Part shown: piece after piece, positions 1-6,288 of the stretch
Layout of the letters: each line of letters begins with the position of its first letter
Numbering within the stretch: the stretch's first letter is position 1
From: Bacteroidota bacterium
Lineage (GTDB): Bacteria > Bacteroidota > Bacteroidia > Chitinophagales > LD1
Direction: 5' to 3'
NCBI GenBank assembly: GCA_018267355.1
Contig: JAFDYP010000321.1
Span: forward strand, 1-8,487
Length of the DNA: 8,487 bases
Notes under the pieces: model-generated
Told to the model about the DNA's origin: nothing
Seen by the model: only the letters and a program-made list of their open reading frames with translations
Databases searched by the model: none
Program-made: the position numbers and the translations under genes

Positions 1-96
1 CAGCACATCTGCTACCTTCTTCACATTGGCGCGGAAGAAAACACCTTGCACTTTGCCTGATACTGTGACTCGTAGATTCGTGATACCGGTAGACAT
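1..96 (-). CDS. acyP: Acylphosphatase, N-terminal part (cut by window edge)
   Basis: The ATG lies at 96-94 on the minus strand and 32 codons are visible before the left edge. Residues 12-22 read VSGKVQGVFFR, the acylphosphatase signature (V.G.VQGV.FR). The final Arg22 is the residue that binds the carboxyl-phosphate substrate in this family; the catalytic Asn, about 18 residues further on, lies outside the window. Acylphosphatases are small cytosolic enzymes of about 90-100 residues that hydrolyse acyl phosphates to a carboxylate and phosphate, so about one third of the gene is seen. It is divergent from the aldo/keto reductase, with a 110-base gap between their starts. The family call is firm; the physiological substrate cannot be told from sequence. 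Confidence 0.88.
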   Translation of the reverse strand, partial: MSTGITNLRVTVSGKVQGVFFRANVKKVADVL

Positions 97-118
97 ATTT
101 TTACTTCTGTTTGCGTAG

Positions 119-126
119 CAATAATA
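119..126 (-). promoter_or_regulatory. Possible -7 box for the acylphosphatase gene
   Basis: The minus strand reads TATTATTG here, one mismatch from the Bacteroidota -7 consensus TAnnTTTG, 22 bases upstream of the acylphosphatase ATG. No TTG-type -33 element is seen at the right distance. The spacing to the start is typical, but a one-mismatch 8-mer is weak evidence. I see no comparable box for the divergent aldo/keto reductase in 97-206. Confidence 0.3.
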
Positions 127-206
127 ACGTAAATTTATCTCAGGCGTAATGCTTGTCACCCACACTTATTACACATTAGTTATATCAAAACTCAACCGCT
201 CCAGAC

Positions 207-1187
207 ATGGAATACAGAAGACTAGGACGCACAGGATTACAGGTCAGCGCGCTGTCGCTGGGCTCATGGGTCACATTTGGCAGCCAGATAGGTGATGACA
301 TCTCAGAGGAGCTGATGGTCAAAGCCTACGAGGCCGGGATCAATTTCTTTGACAATGCAGAGACCTACGCCAGTGGCAAGTCTGAGACTGTGATGGGCAA
401 TATCCTGAAAAAACAAAACTGGGACCGCAGCACCTACCTCGTATCGAGCAAGGTCTACTGGGGCGGACAGCTACCTAATCAAAAAGGCCTCATGCGCAAG
501 CATGTGGTAGAGGCCTGCCATGCAGCACTGCGCCGCCTGCAGGTGGAGTACCTGGATCTCTTCTACTGTCACAGGCCCGATATACATACACCTATAGAGG
601 AGACCGTACGCACTATGCATACGCTGATACAGCAGGGCAAGGTACTCTACTGGGGCACCTCAGAGTGGACCGCGCAGCAGATCACAGAGGCACACTACTG
701 GGCAGAGCGCTATGGCCTGATAGGCCCCGTGGTAGAGCAGCCGCAGTACAATATGCTGGAGCGCACCAAAGTGGAGCTGGACTATCTGCCTGTATACAAA
801 ACATTTGGCCTGGGCACTACTATCTGGTCTCCTCTCGCATCAGGCCTGCTCACGGGCAAATACCTCAATGGCATACCTGCAGACTCGCGCCTCGCGCAGA
901 GCAATATGAGCTGGCTCAAAGACCGCACACTATCTGATACCGCGAGGCTCGATAAGATCAAGCAACTCGATGGACTGGCCAAAGAACTTGGCGTATCACT
1001 GACGCACCTCTCTCTATGCTGGTGCCTGCGCAATCCGAATGTATCCTCCGTGATACTCGGTGCCTCTAAAGTCTCTCAACTGGAAGACAATCTCCGCTGC
1101 TATGATGCTATGCCTAAGGTGACAGATGCGGTCATGACGCAGATAGACACTATACTTGGCAATAAGCCTGTACAGATCGACTATTAA
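207..1187 (+). CDS. Aldo/keto reductase, Kv-beta-like (AKR6-type)
   Basis: This is a complete 326-residue protein, the usual size of a single-domain aldo/keto reductase TIM barrel. It opens with the family start MEYRRLGRTGLQVSALSLG. The catalytic tetrad is intact: Asp49 and Tyr54 in FDNAETY, Lys82 in SSKVYW and His122 in YCHRPD. The nucleotide-binding loop SPLASGLLTGKY lies at 208-219 and the C-terminal cofactor motif ILGASKVSQLEDN at 283-295. Together with WGTSEW (149-154) and EQPQYNMLER (177-186), these place it closest to the potassium-channel beta-subunit-like reductases, which use NADPH to reduce aldehydes and ketones. There is no signal peptide, so it is probably cytosolic. No channel gene is adjacent, so a redox housekeeping or detoxification role is more likely than channel control. 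It is separated from the next gene by 216 bases and is probably transcribed alone. The substrate is unknown. Confidence 0.95.
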   Translation: MEYRRLGRTGLQVSALSLGSWVTFGSQIGDDISEELMVKAYEAGINFFDNAETYASGKSETVMGNILKKQNWDRSTYLVSSKVYWGGQLPNQKGLMRKHVVEACHAALRRLQVEYLDLFYCHRPDIHTPIEETVRTMHTLIQQGKVLYWGTSEWTAQQITEAHYWAERYGLIGPVVEQPQYNMLERTKVELDYLPVYKTFGLGTTIWSPLASGLLTGKYLNGIPADSRLAQSNMSWLKDRTLSDTARLDKIKQLDGLAKELGVSLTHLSLCWCLRNPNVSSVILGASKVSQLEDNLRCYDAMPKVTDAVMTQIDTILGNKPVQIDY

Positions 1188-1268
1188 TAGCGGCTTCGTA
1201 TCTGTTTCAAAAAACTTTTCTCTGCTTTATGGATTTGCGTGGGGTGCTACATCTATAGTCTGTACTGC

Positions 1269-1291
1269 GTGATGAGCGTGCACATCATCAC
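1269..1291. repeat. Inverted repeat between the reductase and vWA genes
   Basis: GTGATGA (1269-1275) and TCATCAC (1285-1291) form a perfect 7-base inverted repeat. The 9-base spacer gcgtgcaca contains the palindrome GTGCAC. The repeat lies 82 bases past the reductase stop and 67 bases before the -7 box of the vWA gene. It is followed by AATTTTG, so a weak terminator is possible. A protein-binding site is an alternative. The sequence alone does not decide. Confidence 0.35.
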
Positions 1292-1357
1292 AATTTTGTC
1301 ATCATAATCTTACTGTAATATGACCTGCAAAATGCAGTGGCAGGCTATGCCTTGCCC

Positions 1358-1365
1358 TAGCTTTG
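1358..1365 (+). promoter_or_regulatory. -7 box for the vWA gene
   Basis: TAGCTTTG is a full match to the Bacteroidota -7 consensus TAnnTTTG. It sits 38 bases upstream of the ATG at 1404, leaving a leader of roughly 30 bases. No good TTG-type -33 box is seen at 17-23 bases upstream. The box falls inside the frame that opens at 1320, which is one reason for preferring the internal start at 1404. Confidence 0.55.
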
Positions 1366-1403
1366 TATTGCCTCTTATTTCGTCATCCTTTAAAACTTCA
1401 GTC

Positions 1404-3587
1404 ATGAAAAGATCAGCCCAAACCATGAGACCCCTAGTACTGCTATCAGTACTGATGATACTATCACTATCTATGAAAGCCTGGTCGCTCACTACCGGCT
1501 CTATCAAAGGAAAAGTACTGGATGAAAACAGCGAAGGCCTGATAAGTGCTACAGTAATGGTGGTAGATATCAATGGTAAAACCACTAGCCAGGGCGGCGC
1601 CACTGATATAGATGGCAACTATGAGATCACCACTGTGATGCCGGGTGTATACAATCTCAAGTGCGCTTTCCTCGGATATGAGACCCAACTGATCAAGGGT
1701 GTAGTTGTCTCGGCAGATAAGCCCACGTTTTTAAACTTCAGTATGAAGCCGCAGCAGAATAATGCCTTAGCGCAGGACGTAGTGGTCACCATGACTAAGT
1801 ATAAGAAGCCACTAATCGATAAAGCTGAGTACAAAATAGACAATGATGTATCGGCCCGAGAGATCAGAAACTCCGGTGGCCTCAACGTGGCTAATATAGC
1901 CTCAACCGCTGCGGGCGTGACGCAAAGAGATGCCGGCAGCGGTAACATTACGATCAATGGCAGCCGTCCCGATGAAGTACAATATATCGTTAACGGCCAC
2001 CGTGTGATAGGGAATCCCAATATATCTGCGCAGGCCAGCGCGAAGCGCCGCGTCAATACATTTGTCTCGGAATATGACATGGCAGATTACGATATGGCTC
2101 CTGCGCCTGATATGGAGACCAAACCCGAGCCTGAGATCAAACCCGATGTACAAAAAGATCCTGAGACTGATGAAAGCTATAAGGAGATCACGGACAATCA
2201 ATTTCTGAGTACCCGCGCCGCAGCACTGTCTACCTTCTCTATAGACGTAGATGTAGCATCATACGGTATCACACGCCGCAAAATATCCGAAGGCATGCTG
2301 CCTCCGAAGGATGCCGTACGCATAGAGGAGCTGGTAAACTATTTTCCATATCAATACGCAGATCCTACTGATAGCAGGCCGTTTGCAGTGCATACTGAGC
2401 TGGCCGAGTGCCCATGGGATGCGACGCACCGCCTGCTGCGCATAGGCATACAGGGCCGGCATGTCAGTGATGACCGGATCCCTGCGGCAAATCTGGTATT
2501 CCTGGTAGACGTATCAGGCTCTATGTGGTCTGAGGACAAGCTCCCGCTGGTGCAGAAGGCACTGGGTATGCTGGTAGATAAAATGCGTCCTCACGACCGC
2601 ATCGCCCTGGTGGTATATGCCGGCAATGCGGGCCTGGTACTACCGTCTACATCAGGTACAGAAAAGCAGACAATCAAAAATGCCATCAATAGCCTGCAGG
2701 CAGGAGGCTCTACCGCGGGTGGTGCAGGTATAGAGCTGGCATACAAAGTGGCGAAGGACAACTTCATCAAAGACGGGAATAACCGCGTGCTGCTCTGTAC
2801 TGATGGTGACTTCAATGTCGGCATCAACGGCGAAGGTCCACTTACCTCGTTCATAGAGGAAAAGCGCAAGACCGGTGTCTTCCTGTCTGTGCTCGGCTTT
2901 GGCATGGGCAACTATAAAGACCGCGAGATGGAGGCCCTGGCAGATAAAGGCAATGGCAACTATGCCTACATAGACAATGAGAAAGAAGCACAGAAGAACC
3001 TGGTGACACAATTCAGCGGCACGCTGAATACGATAGCCAAGGATGTGAAAATACAGGCAGTGTTCAACCCTGGCACTGTGCGTACCTACAGGCTGATAGG
3101 CTATGAAAACAGAAAGTTGAACAATCAGGATTTCAGCAATGATAAAATAGATGCAGGTGAGATAGGAGCAGGCACTGCGGTGACCGCACTGTATGAGGTC
3201 GTTTTGGCGCAGGAGACCGTAGAGGCTGCAGTACCGCTGGAGGATAGTGGCACCGATGCCCGTGTGTCACTGAGTGCCTCTGACCTGATGGCACTCCGCA
3301 TCCGCTACAAAGCCCCCAATGGAGACAAAAGCCAATTGATAGAGGAGCATGTATCTACTACTGCTGCTGCCCTGAGCAGCACGTCAGATGACTTCCGCTT
3401 TGCTGCGGCGGTAGCGTCTTTTGGCATGGAGCTACGCCAGTCGCCATACAGAGGTGACTTCACCTTTGAGAAGACTAAGGCACTCGCGAAAGGAGCCTTA
3501 GGCAATGACAAAGAAAACTACAGGCATGATTTCATCACCATGGTGGACCAGGCCCACAGCATCGCATCGAAAACGGCATACAAGTAG
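1404..3587 (+). CDS. Secreted YfbK-type von Willebrand A protein with CarboxypepD_reg-like and plug-like segments
   Basis: The protein has 727 residues from the ATG at 1404. The frame is open from 1320, but the extra 28 codons cover the -7 box and would bury the signal peptide (about residues 1-28, basic MKR then a hydrophobic core). Domains in order are: a carboxypeptidase-regulatory-like beta sandwich (about 32-116, with GSIKGKV and DIDGNYEI); a segment resembling the plug of TonB-dependent receptors (about 125-207, with AAGVTQRDAG, ITINGSRPDEVQYIVNG); an acidic proline-rich linker (about 228-257); the N-terminal YfbK block (about 265-350, with LSTFSIDVDVASYG); a vWA domain (about 363-540); and the YfbK C-terminal region to the end. 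The metal-binding MIDAS site is complete: Asp369, Ser371 and Ser373 in DVSGS, Thr437 in GGSTAGG, and Asp467 in TDGDFN. There is no lipobox and no outer-membrane barrel, so a soluble or surface-associated periplasmic protein is likely. vWA domains usually mediate metal-dependent protein binding. The partner is unknown. Confidence 0.92.
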   Translation: MKRSAQTMRPLVLLSVLMILSLSMKAWSLTTGSIKGKVLDENSEGLISATVMVVDINGKTTSQGGATDIDGNYEITTVMPGVYNLKCAFLGYETQLIKGVVVSADKPTFLNFSMKPQQNNALAQDVVVTMTKYKKPLIDKAEYKIDNDVSAREIRNSGGLNVANIASTAAGVTQRDAGSGNITINGSRPDEVQYIVNGHRVIGNPNISAQASAKRRVNTFVSEYDMADYDMAPAPDMETKPEPEIKPDVQKDPETDESYKEITDNQFLSTRAAALSTFSIDVDVASYGITRRKISEGMLPPKDAVRIEELVNYFPYQYADPTDSRPFAVHTELAECPWDATHRLLRIGIQGRHVSDDRIPAANLVFLVDVSGSMWSEDKLPLVQKALGMLVDKMRPHDRIALVVYAGNAGLVLPSTSGTEKQTIKNAINSLQAGGSTAGGAGIELAYKVAKDNFIKDGNNRVLLCTDGDFNVGINGEGPLTSFIEEKRKTGVFLSVLGFGMGNYKDREMEALADKGNGNYAYIDNEKEAQKNLVTQFSGTLNTIAKDVKIQAVFNPGTVRTYRLIGYENRKLNNQDFSNDKIDAGEIGAGTAVTALYEVVLAQETVEAAVPLEDSGTDARVSLSASDLMALRIRYKAPNGDKSQLIEEHVSTTAAALSSTSDDFRFAAAVASFGMELRQSPYRGDFTFEKTKALAKGALGNDKENYRHDFITMVDQAHSIASKTAYK

Positions 3588-3609
3588 AGTGGAGTAAACG
3601 TGTGTAGCG

Positions 3610-3642
3610 AGGCCCCGGAGATCACATCAAAGGGGCTTTGTC
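3610..3642 (+). terminator. Weak possible terminator after the vWA gene
   Basis: AGGCCCC (3610-3616) can pair with GGGGCTT (3632-3638) in a 7-base stem with one G-U pair. The loop is 15 bases and only a short TTTG follows. It begins 23 bases after the vWA stop. The long loop and poor T tract make it a weak call. The position between the vWA gene and the possible minus-strand small ORF would also suit convergent transcription. Confidence 0.3.
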
Positions 3643-3710
3643 ATTTCAGTAGTGGATATCCATATTTAGGCTGCCAGCCATTGATCAGATACTGGCTCCG
3701 CATTGATCGA

Positions 3711-3797
3711 CTACGTTGCGCTGCTGAGTATCTCTTTGCGTTTTTTGGCTATATCGCTTTGCAGCGATTCTATTTGCGCGTAGATTTGTTCATTCAT
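3711..3797 (-). CDS. Possible small coiled-coil ORF (28 residues)
   Basis: On the minus strand an ATG at 3797-3795 opens 28 codons ending in TAG at 3711. An AAAGG ribosome-binding-like site lies 7 bases upstream of the start. The peptide is one predicted charged helix. Ile5, Ile9, Leu12, Ile16, Lys19 and Ile23 fall at alternating 4/3 spacing, the a/d positions of a coiled coil, and the stretch 18-24 is KKRKEIL. The frame stays open and protein-like for 14 codons upstream of the ATG (the codons read VTWTVYYKGNA just before it), back to a TAA. That raises the alternative that this is the decayed 3' end of a larger gene. It overlaps the -7 box assigned to the CAP gene on the other strand. A perfect 6-base hairpin (3753-3768, ATCGCT/AGCGAT) lies inside it. 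I do not recognise a family. It could also be chance. Confidence 0.3.
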   Translation of the reverse strand: MNEQIYAQIESLQSDIAKKRKEILSSAT

Positions 3798-3802
3798 GGC
3801 AT

Positions 3803-3810
3803 TACCTTTG
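3803..3810 (+). promoter_or_regulatory. -7 box for the CAP-domain gene
   Basis: TACCTTTG fully matches TAnnTTTG and lies 47 bases before the ATG at 3858. Candidate TTTG boxes upstream (3785-3788 and 3773-3776) give spacers of 14 and 26 bases, outside the usual 17-23, so the -33 element is uncertain. The box supports starting the gene at 3858 and not at the upstream end of the open frame. Confidence 0.45.
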
Positions 3811-3857
3811 TAATATACAGTCCAAGTTACACGTTTATCTTAATATACTTCATCAGG

Positions 3858-4502
3858 ATGAAAAGACTACTGATCCTTTTGGCCACAGTGTATGCTGTGA
3901 CCGGCTATGCGCAGAGCCCGGACAAATACCTGGCAGAGATACGCAAGTATAACGAGGCTTCTATTTTTGAAGACGAGCGCTACAAGGATATGACCTGGGA
4001 GAAATTCTATCATCTGGATGAAGCCAACGACCTGGTGGATCCCAATAATTATGACTTTGACCTGATGAATGCTGCAGTACTTTTTGCTGTAAATAAATAC
4101 CGCGACTCACGTGGCATCAAGCCGCTCAAATTTGAACCCCGGCTCCGCGATGCCGCCAGCATCCATTCCTACCAGATGGTCAAAAGGAATTTCTTTGATC
4201 ACGTGAACAGGTACGACAAGGCAATCGCCATGCCCAATAACCGCACAGAGATGTGCAAATACGTAGGCGAGCGCATAGCAGAAAACCTGGCCCGTAGTTT
4301 TGTGGACGTAGAGAAACCTATGACCTACACTCAGATAGCAGATATGATAGTAAAGGAACTCAGTACCTCATACGACCACAATAAGCACATGCTGGATCCC
4401 ACGCTGGATAAGATAGGATGCGCAGTTATTTTTGAAGACAGGCCGGTAGAGGGATATTATTACATGCGTACTACGCAGGATTTTGGCCGTGACTGGCGGT
4501 AG
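3858..4502 (+). CDS. Secreted CAP (SCP/PR-1-like) domain protein
   Basis: The protein has 214 residues from the ATG at 3858. A signal peptide (MKRLLILLATVYAVTGYA) would be cleaved before Gln19. The frame is open from 3600, but the 86 extra codons cover the intergenic region and a -7 box and would place the signal peptide internally. After a charged spacer (about 20-68), a CAP domain runs from about 70 to 208. It shows the opening helix NAAVLFAVNKYRDSRG, His103 in AASIHSYQM, the GERIAENLA motif (137-145, counterpart of GENI) with Glu142, and DHNKHMLDPTLDKIGCAV (173-190) with His174 and His177. These match the conserved His/Glu cavity of the CAP superfamily. Cys133 and Cys188 could form a disulfide. 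Bacterial CAP proteins are secreted and mostly of unknown function; no enzymatic role can be assigned. The gene ends one base into an upstream open frame of the next gene, but a terminator-like hairpin and a new -7 box follow immediately. Confidence 0.88.
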   Translation: MKRLLILLATVYAVTGYAQSPDKYLAEIRKYNEASIFEDERYKDMTWEKFYHLDEANDLVDPNNYDFDLMNAAVLFAVNKYRDSRGIKPLKFEPRLRDAASIHSYQMVKRNFFDHVNRYDKAIAMPNNRTEMCKYVGERIAENLARSFVDVEKPMTYTQIADMIVKELSTSYDHNKHMLDPTLDKIGCAVIFEDRPVEGYYYMRTTQDFGRDWR

Positions 4503-4532
4503 TGGTGCGCCGGCCCTTTCTGATTTTTTTTT
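4493..4532 (+). terminator. Probable intrinsic terminator of the CAP gene
   Basis: CTGGCG (4493-4498) pairs with CGCCGG (4508-4513) in a 6-base GC-rich stem with one U-G pair and a 9-base loop that contains the CAP stop codon. Nine Ts follow at 4524-4532, ten bases after the stem. An alternative wider stem uses GGCCG upstream and CGGCC at 4511-4515. The distance to the T tract is longer than ideal. The T tract also runs into the -7 box of the next gene. Confidence 0.42.
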
Positions 4533-4539
4533 ACTTTAG
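4532..4539 (+). promoter_or_regulatory. -7 box for the PBP-fold gene
   Basis: TACTTTAG differs from TAnnTTTG at one position, and the 9-mer TACTTTAGC is identical to the box before the adhesin gene at 6424. It lies directly after a run of nine Ts and 20 bases upstream of the GTG at 4559. No -33 TTG is visible at the right distance. The exact recurrence of TACTTTAGC in front of two genes raises my confidence. Confidence 0.45.
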
Positions 4540-4558
4540 CCCTTCAAACTACATCATA

Positions 4559-5950
4559 GTGACCCATTGTTTTTTCGTCTTAGCGTTTATGGTATCGGTG
4601 CTGGCATCTTTCGCACAGGGCCCCAATCGTCAAAGACAAAAATTCATAGATAACGCGCCTCCTCTGAATAGGGATGCCATGAAGGAGACACTGCCTCCAC
4701 CGGACCAGCCGGCAGAAAACAAAACTATCAAAGAACCGCAGGGCATGCCATCCAAAAGAATGGCCGACTCTACCACGCATGGCCTGATCCAGTTTCGCCC
4801 CGCGCCTGACAGTACGATCAGGATAGGTATCCTGCTACCGTTTGACTGTGAGGTGACCTCCGCCAAAGTCTACAGCTGCCTCAATGAGAATGATGTGACC
4901 CGTGGCGACCTGTGCCGTCTGAAGGAAAGTGTGCATGAAGGGCTCGACTTCTACCAGGGGCTGCGCTATGCTGCGGCGCACACGCAGTCTGCCCAGAAGA
5001 TACGTTTTTTCGTATATGATACTCAGGGCAGTGACTCTGTGGTACAGCAGCTACTACTGCAGGAGCCGGACCTAAAGAAGTGCCAGCTGATCATAGGCCC
5101 CTCCTCTATTGCTGAGGCTAAAGTGGTGACAGCATGGTGTGCTCAAAACCAGATCATCAATATACAGCCCTTCACGGCGGCTAAGTCTATCGGCTCAGAA
5201 AATGCATGGCTGGTCAGGTTTATGCCTACCATAGATGCCCATCTGCAGAAAGAGTATGAGATGGCAATAGATAGTCTTGCTGATCGCAATATCGTGATCT
5301 ATACCACGCACCGCGAGCGCGACCTGAGCGCTGCGCGACAGCTCGATACACTTTTTCGCGCATACAATGCCGTAAACAGCCACAAACTGCACTACACTCT
5401 TTTCAACTCGGGAGACACCTCTCTGGCCATCGCAAAAAAACTACTCAGCTACTACCTGCCGGCCAAGGAAAAAAATGTACTCTTTATGACCACCTATGAG
5501 GAGCCGCTGGTCAACTCTACACTACGTACTATTAAAGAAAATACGGTAGTATTTGGCATGCCTACCTGGCTGGATGCAGATCAGCTCAGGCCAGACTATC
5601 TCACCAGCTCGCAGCCATACGTGACGGATAATTTTTACGTAGATAGTGCCAGTACGACCGCTCTTGACTTTCAAAAAGGATACACGGAGGAATATGCAGC
5701 CAAGCCTACCCGGTATGCCTATATGGGGTATGATGGCATGAACTACCTTCTGTCTGTTTTCGATAAATATGGATTCAGCATCATAGATGGCCTGGTGCGC
5801 CAGTCTTATGATGGCCTCGGATATAGTTTCCACATCTCACCTGTGCTTCATGCCTCTCATACTACCAGCGAGATAGTGACTAACTACTATGCCAATACAG
5901 CCATGCACCTGTTTCAGATACGTGACTACCACGTATACCTGGTCAGGTGA
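4559..5950 (+). CDS. Secreted type 1 periplasmic-binding-fold protein (LysM-less relative of LysM/PBP1 envelope proteins)
   Basis: The protein has 463 residues from a GTG at 4559. This start follows the -7 box at 4532 and gives a compact signal peptide (hydrophobic THCFFVLAFMVSVLASFA, cleavage before Gln20). The frame is open from a GTG at 4502, which overlaps the CAP stop by one base; that start would add 19 residues ahead of the signal. An ATG at 4589 would leave too short a signal. Residues 20-86 are a polar, proline-rich linker with PPPDQP. A type 1 periplasmic-binding fold spans about 87-460, with RIGILLPF (88-95), EGLDFYQGLRYAA (127-139), FFVYDTQGSDS (150-160) and IIGPSS (178-183). Relatives in Bacteroidota are often annotated as amino-acid ABC-transporter binding proteins and commonly carry N-terminal LysM repeats; here none is seen. 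No transporter genes are adjacent, so a sensing or cell-wall scaffolding role, in the style of LpoA, is as likely as uptake. It converges on the next gene. Confidence 0.8.
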   Translation: MTHCFFVLAFMVSVLASFAQGPNRQRQKFIDNAPPLNRDAMKETLPPPDQPAENKTIKEPQGMPSKRMADSTTHGLIQFRPAPDSTIRIGILLPFDCEVTSAKVYSCLNENDVTRGDLCRLKESVHEGLDFYQGLRYAAAHTQSAQKIRFFVYDTQGSDSVVQQLLLQEPDLKKCQLIIGPSSIAEAKVVTAWCAQNQIINIQPFTAAKSIGSENAWLVRFMPTIDAHLQKEYEMAIDSLADRNIVIYTTHRERDLSAARQLDTLFRAYNAVNSHKLHYTLFNSGDTSLAIAKKLLSYYLPAKEKNVLFMTTYEEPLVNSTLRTIKENTVVFGMPTWLDADQLRPDYLTSSQPYVTDNFYVDSASTTALDFQKGYTEEYAAKPTRYAYMGYDGMNYLLSVFDKYGFSIIDGLVRQSYDGLGYSFHISPVLHASHTTSEIVTNYYANTAMHLFQIRDYHVYLVR

Positions 5951-5957
5951 TATCAGC

Positions 5958-5985
5958 AAAGTCCATTCCTAATGGCTTTCTTTCA
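5958..5985. terminator. Hairpin between convergent genes, probable terminator
   Basis: AAAG-T-CCATT (5958-5967) pairs with AATGG-CTTT (5971-5979) through nine base pairs with a single bulged T and a 3-base loop, followed on the plus strand by CTTTCTTT. It starts 8 bases after the PBP-fold stop and includes the stop codon of the minus-strand gene in its loop and stem. It could stop transcription from the left. On the minus strand the tail is CTTTGCTGAT, so termination from the right is less convincing. Confidence 0.42.
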
Positions 5986-6271
5986 GTTTCTCTATGATAC
6001 GCGCAGACGGCTCATCCGCATAGGGTCCATAGGCATTGACGAGGATGCCTTTTATACCCTTGTCTGAAGATATGCCGTATACCACCATCTCATCTCCCGG
6101 ATCCGTCTGCCCCTCAAATCGATAGGTCTCCTCGATGTGAAATTCCTCTGCACTAAGCTTCAGCCCCATTTCTTCGCACGCTATGTACTCTTTGCTAAGA
6201 TTGAAATTAGCATTGTACCCCCGCTTTGCCAGGCCTGCTACGGCCTCAGTCACTGTTTCATAATAATACAT
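5969..6271 (-). CDS. Small conserved Bacteroidota protein (often labelled phosphoribosylpyrophosphate synthetase)
   Basis: The protein has 100 residues from the ATG at 6271-6269. The frame is open to 6328, but the 19 extra codons include a full -7 box, so the shorter start is chosen. It begins MYYYETVTEAVAGLAKRGY and has two strongly patterned stretches, TYRFEGQTDPGDEMVVYGIS (49-68) and GILVNAYGPYAD (75-86). From memory, proteins of this size and pattern are common in Bacteroidota and are often labelled phosphoribosylpyrophosphate synthetase. That name does not fit: a PRPP synthetase has about 310 residues, and the PRPP- and ATP-binding motifs are absent. No signal peptide or membrane segment is seen, so it is probably cytosolic. 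Function unknown. It converges on the PBP-fold gene with an 18-base gap and diverges from the adhesin gene. Confidence 0.8.
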   Translation of the reverse strand: MYYYETVTEAVAGLAKRGYNANFNLSKEYIACEEMGLKLSAEEFHIEETYRFEGQTDPGDEMVVYGISSDKGIKGILVNAYGPYADEPSARIIEKLKESH

Positions 6272-6288
6272 GTCACACTGTTTGGATT

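Noticed and set aside
245..254. 10-base palindrome CAGCGCGCTG
   Set aside because: It lies in a well-conserved coding segment of the reductase, where codon choice explains it.
1181..1190. Palindrome CTATTAATAG over the reductase stop codon
   Set aside because: It is short and AT-rich, with no T tract after it; not a convincing terminator or operator.
1320..1403. 28-codon extension of the vWA gene
   Set aside because: It contains the -7 box and puts a typical signal peptide in the interior.
1619..2080. 153-codon minus-strand frame inside the vWA gene, and similar frames on that strand
   Set aside because: They lie wholly opposite a gene with clear domains, and their translations show no domain or signal pattern of their own.
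1404..3587. TonB-dependent receptor
   Set aside because: Only the N-terminal regulatory-like and plug-like parts are present; no barrel follows, and the rest is vWA/YfbK.
3653..3662. Palindrome TGGATATCCA in the gap after the vWA gene
   Set aside because: It is isolated, has no repeat partner and bears no relation to a promoter box.
3600..3857. N-terminal extension of the CAP gene frame with hydrophobic, membrane-like stretches
   Set aside because: It lies upstream of a clear signal peptide and covers a TAnnTTTG box. Part of its hydrophobicity is the mirror of Lys-rich codons in the opposite strand (AAA read as TTT).
4502..4558. GTG start overlapping the CAP stop as the real start of the PBP-fold gene
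   Set aside because: It would precede the -7 box and add a second hydrophobic stretch before the signal peptide. It is kept only as an alternative.
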